A stretch of 64,000 bases of DNA from Pseudomonas brassicacearum subsp. brassicacearum (lineage in GTDB: Bacteria > Pseudomonadota > Gammaproteobacteria > Pseudomonadales > Pseudomonadaceae), in the NCBI RefSeq assembly GCF_008801605.1, contig NZ_VZPJ01000008.1, positions 186,001 through 250,000 on the forward strand. The letters are read 5' to 3'. This document shows positions 58,021 through 64,000 of this stretch, in pieces. How positions within the stretch are numbered: position 1 is the first letter of the stretch; each line of letters opens with the position of its first letter. A model generated the notes under the pieces. It made no database searches. It was given only the letters and a program-made list of their open reading frames with translations, and was not told where the DNA came from. Position numbers and translations under genes: made by a program.

Positions 58021-59112
58021 TCAAAGCTGCCCCAGCACCGGAGTGCTGACGCGAACGTCGGCGTTCTGGCCGCGATGACGCAGAAGGTGATCCATCAGCA
58101 CGATCGCCATCATCGCCTCGGCGATGGGCGTGGCGCGGATGCCGACGCACGGATCGTGACGGCCCTTGGTGATGACGTCCACCGGGTTGCCATGGATGTC
58201 GATGGAGCGGCCCGGCGTGGTGATGCTGGACGTTGGCTTCAAGGCCAGGTGCGCCACGATCGGCTGGCCCGAGGAAATGCCACCGAGGATGCCGCCGGCA
58301 TTGTTGCTCAGGAAACCTTGCGGGGTCAGTTCGTCACGGTGCTCGGTGCCGCGCTGGGCAACGCAGGCGAAACCGGCGCCGATCTCCACGCCTTTCACCG
58401 CATTGATGCTCATCAGCGCGTGGGCCAGCTCGGCGTCGAGGCGGTCGAAGATCGGCTCGCCAAGGCCAGGCATCACCCCTTCGGCGACCACGGTGATCTT
58501 CGCGCCGACCGAATCCTGGTCCCGACGCAGTTGATCCATGTAGGCCTCAAGTTCTGGCACCTTGTCCGGGTCGGGGCAGAAGAACGCGTTCTGTTCCACC
58601 GAGTCCCAGGTCTTGAACGGGATTTCGATGGGGCCCAACTGGCTCATGTAGCCACGAATGACGATGCCCTGGCTGGCCAGGTACTTCTTGGCGATCGCCC
58701 CGGCCGCCACGCGCATGGCGGTTTCCCGCGCCGAGCTGCGACCGCCGCCACGGTAATCGCGCTCACCGTATTTGTGGTGGTAGGTGTAGTCGGCGTGGGC
58801 TGGGCGGAACAGATCCTTGATGGCCGAGTAGTCCTTGGACTTCTGGTCGGTGTTGCGGATTAACAGGCCGATGGCGCAGCCGGTGGTGCGCCCTTCGAAC
58901 ACGCCAGACAGGATTTCGACTTCATCGGCTTCCTGGCGCTGGGTGGTGTGGCGGCTGGTGCCGGGCTTGCGGCGGTCCAGGTCACGCTGCAGGTCGTCCA
59001 GGGAAATCTCCAGGCCCGGCGGGCAGCCGTCGACAATGGCGACCAACGCCGGGCCATGGCTTTCGCCCGCGGTGGTGACAGTGAACAGCTTGCCGTAGGT
59101 ATTGCCGGACAT
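58021..59112 (-). CDS. aroC: Chorismate synthase
   Basis: A 363-residue FMN-dependent enzyme converting 5-enolpyruvylshikimate-3-phosphate to chorismate. Signatures are [52 protein letters not shown] and the late [23 protein letters not shown]. It has the bacterial length and intact ends. The divergent hydrolase gene starts 140 bases away. Confidence 0.98.
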   Translation of the reverse strand: MSGNTYGKLFTVTTAGESHGPALVAIVDGCPPGLEISLDDLQRDLDRRKPGTSRHTTQRQEADEVEILSGVFEGRTTGCAIGLLIRNTDQKSKDYSAIKDLFRPAHADYTYHHKYGERDYRGGGRSSARETAMRVAAGAIAKKYLASQGIVIRGYMSQLGPIEIPFKTWDSVEQNAFFCPDPDKVPELEAYMDQLRRDQDSVGAKITVVAEGVMPGLGEPIFDRLDAELAHALMSINAVKGVEIGAGFACVAQRGTEHRDELTPQGFLSNNAGGILGGISSGQPIVAHLALKPTSSITTPGRSIDIHGNPVDVITKGRHDPCVGIRATPIAEAMMAIVLMDHLLRHRGQNADVRVSTPVLGQL

Positions 59113-59251
59113 GCAGGGTGCTCCGTGAAATCGCTGAGAGACTCAACCTTGGATTCGTAATGCGCGCCAGTATACGCAGGCTCCCCGCGTAGTTCATCCT
59201 CGAACCTTATCGGCGGCCACCAGTCCAACCGGCACCTTCGCAACTAATGGC

Positions 59252-60220
59252 GTGATGATGTTAAAGCTGCTTGCCTTAAGCCTTACCTTGTTCACCGGCC
59301 TGTTTTGCGGCCTGGCCCAGGCCACGGTGCTGCAACGCCCAATCAGCCTCGATACGGGCAATGGTGAGCTTTTCGGCTCGTTGTTGCTGCCCAAGTCCGA
59401 CACGCCGGTGCCGGTTGTCCTGATCATTTCCGGGTCAGGTCCTACAGATCGCGACGGCAACAACCCCGACGGTGGGCGCAACGACAGCCTCAAGCGCCTG
59501 GCCTGGGTCTTGGCCAAACACAACATTGCCAGCGTGCGCTATGACAAACGCGGTGTAGCGGCCAGCCTCGCGGCGACACCGGACGAACGCAACCTGAGCG
59601 TCGAGGCCTATGTGGCCGATGCCGTGGCCTGGAGCCACAAGCTCGCCGCCGATCCGCGACTGGGCCCGTTGATCCTGCTGGGCCACAGCGAAGGCGCATT
59701 GATCGCCAGCCTCGCCGCGCCCCAGGCCAACGCGGCGGCGGTGATTTCGCTGTCTGGCAGCGCCCGACCGATCGACCAGGTGCTGCGCCAACAACTGAGC
59801 AACCGCCTGCCACCGCCGCTGATGTTGCGCAGCAACGAGCTGCTCGACAGCCTCAAGGCCGGTCGACTCGATGACAACGTACCGGCACAGCTGCAGGTCA
59901 TTTTCCGCCCCAGCGTGCAGCCCTACCTGATCTCGCTGTTCCGCCAGGACCCGGCCCAGGCCTTCGCGGCGTTGAAAATGCCGGCCTTGATCATCCAGGG
60001 CAGCAGCGATATCCAGGTCAGCGTCGATGACGCCAGGCAGCTGAAAGCCGCCAAGCCCGACGCCGAACTGGCGCTGATCGAGGGCATGAACCACGTGATG
60101 CGCATCGTGCCCAACGACGTGAAACGGCAACTGGCCTCCTACAAGGATCCCAACCTGCCCCTGGCGGCCGAGCTTGGTTCGCGAATTCTGCGTTTTATTG
60201 ACTCGTTAGCCGCGCGTTAG
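59252..60220 (+). CDS. Exported alpha/beta hydrolase
   Basis: A 322-residue hydrolase with a signal peptide (LKLLALSLTLFTGLFCGLAQA|TV). It has the VVLIISGSGPTDRDGNN oxyanion strand, the nucleophile ILLGHSEGALIASLAA (Ser), ALIIQGSSDIQVS (Asp) and EGMNHVMRIV (His), so it has a complete Ser-Asp-His triad. It is probably a periplasmic serine esterase; the substrate is unknown. Three consecutive start codons occur at 59252-59258 and I kept the first. It corresponds in position to PA1680 (from memory). Confidence 0.87.
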   Translation: MMMLKLLALSLTLFTGLFCGLAQATVLQRPISLDTGNGELFGSLLLPKSDTPVPVVLIISGSGPTDRDGNNPDGGRNDSLKRLAWVLAKHNIASVRYDKRGVAASLAATPDERNLSVEAYVADAVAWSHKLAADPRLGPLILLGHSEGALIASLAAPQANAAAVISLSGSARPIDQVLRQQLSNRLPPPLMLRSNELLDSLKAGRLDDNVPAQLQVIFRPSVQPYLISLFRQDPAQAFAALKMPALIIQGSSDIQVSVDDARQLKAAKPDAELALIEGMNHVMRIVPNDVKRQLASYKDPNLPLAAELGSRILRFIDSLAAR

Positions 60221-60327
60221 GCGGTTTTAGTCGATTTAGCTTCAGGACTGGCAAAAACGGCCGATAGCCCGGTGTCGGGCAGCGCTATGGCTGCCGACCC
60301 GCCGGCCTGGACAGGATTTTTGCCGTT

Positions 60328-61116
60328 ATGACTGAAACTGAAACTTCCCCCAACACCGCTGCCGAAGCTCCCGCCTCGCCTGCGGTAGAGCTGCCGTGGG
60401 CCGACGTGCATACCGAGCATCACAAAATGCTCCGGCTGGCGCCGCTCAAGACCGACCGCGCCACCGGTGTGCGGCCGCTGCGGTTTGTCGAGTTCAGCTA
60501 TGTCGAGCGCCACAGCAAGGAACGCAGCCTGCTGCGCATGAGCATCCAGCTGCCGAACCAGCGCGTGCGCAAGGAACAGAATCACCTGGACGTCTGGGCC
60601 GACCACGTCGAAAAACGCCTGTTTTTTTCCCCGGACAACCTGCAAGTCGAGCCGTCCAACCGTGGCATCGGCCGTTTCCTGGCGGCCCAGGGCATCACCT
60701 GGGCCAAGAAACGCTGGTCGGCCTACCGGGTAGACGGCACCGACCTGGATAACAAGGACGCCCTGAACGAAGACACTCGCCTGCGCCGCGACCGCTTTCT
60801 CAAGGCCCAGGGCTTCGAGGTGGTCTATGCCGATGCCCAGCACCTCAAGGGCAGCGTCAAGCCAACCCACGTTGGCGATCTGCTCGGGGACTGGAACACC
60901 GAAAAGCTGCAATTCGTGGAAATCCTTGAAGCGGCGCAGATGCTGCAACAGGCCGAGCAGAACCTGGCGGAACAGGAAGTCAAACTCAAGCAGCAGGAAG
61001 AAAAGGTCACCAAGTTCAAGCGCGAAGACGCCGGCCTGCGCTTCACCATCACCTGCCTGGTGGCCTTCGCCATGTTCCAGGCGGGGTTGCTGATCTGGAT
61101 TGCGACGCGGCATTAA
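60328..61116 (+). CDS. Hypothetical protein with coiled coil and C-terminal TM anchor
   Basis: A 262-residue protein that I do not recognise. The N-terminus is low-complexity acidic/Pro-Ala (about 1-25). A soluble domain (about 30-190) contains RFVEFSYVERHSKERSLLRM, WADHVEKRLFFSPDNLQVEP, WAKKRWSAYRVDG and RDRFLKAQGFEVVYADAQHL. A Gln/Glu-rich coiled coil (about 200-237) leads to a single C-terminal TM (about 243-259). It is a tail-anchored cytosolic protein. Its position between aroC and prmB matches PA1679 (from memory). Confidence 0.75.
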   Translation: MTETETSPNTAAEAPASPAVELPWADVHTEHHKMLRLAPLKTDRATGVRPLRFVEFSYVERHSKERSLLRMSIQLPNQRVRKEQNHLDVWADHVEKRLFFSPDNLQVEPSNRGIGRFLAAQGITWAKKRWSAYRVDGTDLDNKDALNEDTRLRRDRFLKAQGFEVVYADAQHLKGSVKPTHVGDLLGDWNTEKLQFVEILEAAQMLQQAEQNLAEQEVKLKQQEEKVTKFKREDAGLRFTITCLVAFAMFQAGLLIWIATRH

Positions 61117-61139
61117 GCCCGACAGCGCCTGAACAACCC

Positions 61140-61228
61140 TGTGGGAGCGAGCTTGCTCGCGATAGCGGTGAATCAGCCAACTTCAATGCTGCTGATCCGA
61201 CGCCATCGCGAGCAAGCTCGCTCCCACA
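61140..61228. repeat. REP pair (REPIN)
   Basis: The + copy is at 61140-61164 and the - copy at 61204-61228, between convergent genes. Confidence 0.93.
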
Positions 61229-61256
61229 GTGGGTGCACCCAGATGGATAAGGGGGA

Positions 61257-62165
61257 TCAAACCCGCGAAGCAAACAACCCCTGGTGCTGGCGGCACTGTT
61301 CGGCGCTGAGCATGAACACACCATGGCCGCCGCGTTCGAAGTCGAGCCAGGCGAAATCGACTTCCGGGTACAACGCCTCGACGTGCACCTGGCTGTTGCC
61401 CACCTCGACAATCAACAACCCCTTCTCGGTCAGATGATCGGCCGCCTCGGCCAGCATCCGGCGCACCAGGTTCAAGCCGTCATCGCCACAAGCCAGGCCC
61501 AGCTCCGGCTCGTGCTGGTATTCCTGCGGCATGTCGGCGAAATCTTCTGCATCGACGTAGGGCGGGTTCGACACGATCAAGTCGAAACGTTGCCCCGGCA
61601 GACCGTCGAAACCATCGCCCTGGACCGTGAACACGCGCTCATCGACGCCATGGCGCTCGATGTTCTGGTTGGCCACTTCCAGCGCTTCGAACGACAGGTC
61701 GGCCAGCACCACCTCGGCCTCCGGGAACTCATAGGCACAGGCAATGCCAATGCAGCCGGAACCGGTGCACAGATCAAGAATTCGTGCCGGCTCCTGGCCC
61801 AGCCACGGCTCGAAATGCTTTTCGATCAGTTCGCCGATGGGTGAGCGCGGAATGAGCACGCGCTCGTCGACGATGAACGACATCCCGCAGAACCAGGCCT
61901 CACCCAACAAATAGGCGGTTGGCACACGCTCGGTGATACGCCGGCGCAGCAGGCGCTGCACATGGACCAGTTCTTCGTCTTCAAGACGGCAGTCCAGATA
62001 GCTGTCGGCAATTTCCCATGGCAGGTGCAATGCGCCCAACACCAGTTGCCGGGCTTCGTCCCACGCATTGTCGGTGCCATGACCGAAAAACAGATCCTCC
62101 CCATGGAAACGGCTGACGGCCCAACGGATATGGTCGCGCAGGGTACGGAGACGGGAAGTGATCAC
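61257..62165 (-). CDS. prmB: 50S ribosomal protein L3 glutamine N5-methyltransferase
   Basis: A 302-residue SAM-dependent methyltransferase that modifies a glutamine of ribosomal protein L3. The SAM-binding motif is [20 protein letters not shown] and the catalytic motif [13 protein letters not shown]. The PrmB-type N-terminal helical domain ([40 protein letters not shown]) separates it from PrmC. Start at ATG 62165. It is monocistronic and divergent from the isochorismatase-like gene. Confidence 0.95.
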   Translation of the reverse strand: MITSRLRTLRDHIRWAVSRFHGEDLFFGHGTDNAWDEARQLVLGALHLPWEIADSYLDCRLEDEELVHVQRLLRRRITERVPTAYLLGEAWFCGMSFIVDERVLIPRSPIGELIEKHFEPWLGQEPARILDLCTGSGCIGIACAYEFPEAEVVLADLSFEALEVANQNIERHGVDERVFTVQGDGFDGLPGQRFDLIVSNPPYVDAEDFADMPQEYQHEPELGLACGDDGLNLVRRMLAEAADHLTEKGLLIVEVGNSQVHVEALYPEVDFAWLDFERGGHGVFMLSAEQCRQHQGLFASRV

Positions 62166-62419
62166 GGCGGCAAACTCCAGAAAAATCGACGGGCGAGTCT
62201 ACCAGCCAAACGCGGCCCCACCCAAACACGCCCCGATGACGAACGAAAAACCCCGGACCAATCGTAGGAATTATCCGTTTTTTGATCCGCCTATTGAACA
62301 AGATGAGCATCTTGACAAGGCTGTAGGCCAGCAACGGCGGCCCTTGCGATGGAAGCGATTCACAGAACCGCTCAGCCAGAGGACAATGTCGCAAAAGCCC
62401 CACTCGAAGGAGCCCCAGA

Positions 62420-63010
62420 ATGTCCGTTCCAAAAACGATGTTTCAACTCAGCGGCCGTGGTTATGCAGCGGCCAACCTGAGTCAAGCGACCCTGATCATC
62501 ATCGATGCCCAGAAAGAATACCTCGCCGGCCCCCTGGCCCTGAGCGGCATGGATGCAGCCGTCGCGAACATCAAGCAATTGCTCGGTGCGGCCCGTGCAG
62601 CCGGTCGGCCGATCGTGCATGTGCGCCACCTGGGCACCCATGGCGGGCTGTTCGATCCGCAAGGCGAGCGCGGGGAGTTCATTCCCGGCCTCGAACCCCA
62701 AGCCGACGAAACCGTGATCGAAAAGCTGCTGCCCAGCGCCTTCCACGGCACCGAGTTGAAAAAGCGCCTGGAAGACTTCGGCCCCCTGGACCTGATCGTG
62801 TGCGGGTTCATGAGCCACTCCAGCGTCAGCACCACCGTGCGCGCCGCCAAGAACCTGGGCTTTCGCTGTACCCTGGTGGAAGATGCCTGCGCCACCCGCG
62901 ACCTGCCATACAAGGGCGGCGTCCTCAGCGCCGAACACGTTCAGCAGACCGAAATGGCGATCATGGCGGACAACTTCGCCACCCTGGCATTGACTCGTGA
63001 CTTCATCTGA
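62420..63010 (+). CDS. Isochorismatase-like hydrolase lacking the nucleophile Cys
   Basis: A 196-residue isochorismatase-fold protein. The catalytic Asp29 (TLIIIDAQKEYL) and Lys102 (VIEKLLPSAF) are present. The cysteine expected in the GxxTHxCV motif is replaced by Ser135 in CGFMSHSSVSTTVRAA. PhzD, which lacks this Cys, hydrolyses isochorismate rather than amides, so the reaction may be of that type. AAGGAG precedes the ATG. It lies next to prmB, as PA1677 does (from memory). Confidence 0.87.
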   Translation: MSVPKTMFQLSGRGYAAANLSQATLIIIDAQKEYLAGPLALSGMDAAVANIKQLLGAARAAGRPIVHVRHLGTHGGLFDPQGERGEFIPGLEPQADETVIEKLLPSAFHGTELKKRLEDFGPLDLIVCGFMSHSSVSTTVRAAKNLGFRCTLVEDACATRDLPYKGGVLSAEHVQQTEMAIMADNFATLALTRDFI

Positions 63011-63140
63011 TTCGCCTTGATGAGCGGCCACTCCCGCCGCTCATCCGCAAAAGCCTCTCATTTGCCGCAATTGCCATACTGTCAGGAACAACCCGAACAT
63101 CTTCCGGTCGAAGGGCCGATACCCATTGAGGAAGGTCGGA

Positions 63141-63461
63141 ATGAAGTTATCCGATGGTTTTGACGCACGTCGCTTGCGGCCCAAGGGCCCGAGCAACTGG
63201 CGGTTTCGTTTTGGCGCGGCAATCGCTGCGCTACTGGCAACATTCGGTGTGCTGCTGGCCATGGCCGGTGCCGCCAGCCTGCTGGGCCGCCCGCCCGCAC
63301 TGGGTGAGTTGAACGCCACTCCGCTGGGTTCGGCGATCATCCTGGCAGTCGGTCTTTTCGTGTTGTTACTGGGCGTCTGGCTCTGGCGCCGCTGCCGCCG
63401 TCGCGCCCGCCAATCCCTGGAGCTGGCCATGGCTCCGCACCTGATGAAAAAGCACGACTGA
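63141..63461 (+). CDS. Small two-TM hypothetical protein
   Basis: A 106-residue inner-membrane protein with a basic N-terminus, TM1 about 24-50 (FGAAIAALLATFGVLLAMAG) and TM2 about 66-87 (SAIILAVGLFVLLLGVWLW). An RRCRRRARQS basic stretch and a short cytosolic tail follow. ATG 63141 follows GAGGAAGG. I do not recognise a family. Confidence 0.7.
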   Translation: MKLSDGFDARRLRPKGPSNWRFRFGAAIAALLATFGVLLAMAGAASLLGRPPALGELNATPLGSAIILAVGLFVLLLGVWLWRRCRRRARQSLELAMAPHLMKKHD

Positions 63462-63535
63462 CCCGCCATCCGACGTTTTGTCGCGCCTGATCCCGCCAGA
63501 GTTGGGTAAACTGGCCGGCCTTCGCGGAGGCTGAC

Positions 63536-64000
63536 ATGCAAGACGACGACTTTTCCCTGTTCAAAAGTGCGATCCAGGGCGTAAAACCGATCAAGCACGA
63601 CCGCGCCGAAACCGGCAAGCCCAAGGCCGATCGCGCGCAAATCGCCAAGCTGCGCCAGGCCGCCACCGTGCGCACCGACGCTACGACCGTGGATGGCCTG
63701 TCCGATCAGTTCGTGATCGACGTCGGACCGGAAGACGAGTTGATGTGGGCACGCGACGGTGTCCAGGAAAGCCAGATGCGCAAGCTGAAGGTCGGCCAGA
63801 TCCCCTTCGAGGGCAGCCTCGACCTGCACGGCATGAGCGTTGAAAAAGCCCGGGAAACCCTTTGGGCATTCCTGGCCGAAGCCACCAAGTTCGAAATCCG
63901 CTGCGTGCGCGTCACCCATGGCAAAGCCGTGCGCCTGGACGGCAAGCGGCCGATGATCAAGAGCCACGTCAACACCTGGCTGCGCCAGCACCCACAAGTG
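63536..64000 (+). CDS. Smr-domain protein, 5' part (cut by the window end)
   Basis: The first 155 codons are open to the window edge. The start MQDDDFSLFKSAIQGVKPIK follows CGGAGG. The N-terminal region is charged and linker-like. The Smr domain begins with FEGSLDLHGMSVEKARETLW and continues through FEIRCVRVTHGKAV (THGK-type motif) and KSHVNTWLRQHP. Smr/SmrA proteins are DNA or RNA endonucleases related to the MutS2 C-terminal domain; the target here is unknown. The gene continues beyond position 64000. Confidence 0.88.
   Translation, partial: MQDDDFSLFKSAIQGVKPIKHDRAETGKPKADRAQIAKLRQAATVRTDATTVDGLSDQFVIDVGPEDELMWARDGVQESQMRKLKVGQIPFEGSLDLHGMSVEKARETLWAFLAEATKFEIRCVRVTHGKAVRLDGKRPMIKSHVNTWLRQHPQV

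Overview
The window is a stretch of chromosome from a fluorescent-group Pseudomonas. Three things point there: the high-GC codon use, the gene order (fabAB next to a hybrid kinase, htpG, brnQ, then sucDC-lpdG-sucBA-sdhBADC with divergent gltA, and aroC/prmB), and the abundance of REP sequences of the GTGGGAGCGAGC...GCTCGCGATG type. As I remember the P. aeruginosa PAO1 map, the left half follows PA1613 to PA1580 and the right end follows the PA1677-PA1684 neighbourhood. No rRNA, tRNA, CRISPR array, prophage or plasmid functions are visible.

Layout. 0.08-5.0 kb: a tightly coupled three-gene operon encoding a TonB-dependent outer-membrane receptor, a periplasmic binding protein and a hybrid sensor kinase. 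5.3-7.0 kb: fabA-fabB for unsaturated fatty acid synthesis. 7.2-17.6 kb: housekeeping and small accessory genes (DUF3859, amidohydrolase, pirin, dienelactone hydrolase, htpG, two thioesterases, a lipoprotein, DUF599, brnQ). An EamA transporter sits here as an apparent insertion flanked by a duplicated thioesterase 3' end. 18.0-31.1 kb: a TCA-cycle block, with sucCD, lpdG, sucAB and sdhCDAB on the minus strand and gltA divergent. 31.4-33.3 kb: acetate permease actP with its DUF485 partner. 33.6-38.8 kb: an orphan betaine/choline-type binding protein, an alpha/beta hydrolase coupled to mlaA, DUF808 and a TetR regulator.

38.8-39.6 kb holds a REP-associated tyrosine transposase (RAYT) flanked by REP pairs. 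39.6-46.8 kb is the glyoxylate/glycerate pathway: glcG-like gene, then gcl-hyi-glxR-ttuD-pyk. It converts glyoxylate through tartronate semialdehyde and glycerate to phosphoglycerate and pyruvate. Two identical TTGTATACAA palindromes lie in its control region. 46.9-52.8 kb: urea transporter, voltage-gated K+ channel, sulfate-binding protein, MFS exporter and small proteins. 52.9-55.4 kb: a FadD6-like acyl-CoA synthetase and a DUF3509 gene. 55.5-56.25 kb: a gene-free element bounded by long inverted repeats and containing five REPs. 56.3-64 kb: acireductone dioxygenase homologue, MFS and aroC on the minus strand; a hydrolase and a coiled-coil membrane protein; prmB; an isochorismatase-like protein; a small membrane protein; and the start of an Smr-domain gene cut by the window end.

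The main theme beyond ordinary genes is the RAYT/REP system. I count 34 REP copies plus two collapsed perfect hairpins. They fall into two families of paired elements with conserved spacers. They lie almost entirely between genes, but one supplies the last codons and the stop of a coding sequence. Other points worth a second look are the receptor/binding-protein/kinase operon, the EamA insertion scar, a metal-ligand substitution in the acireductone dioxygenase and a missing nucleophile cysteine in the isochorismatase-like protein.
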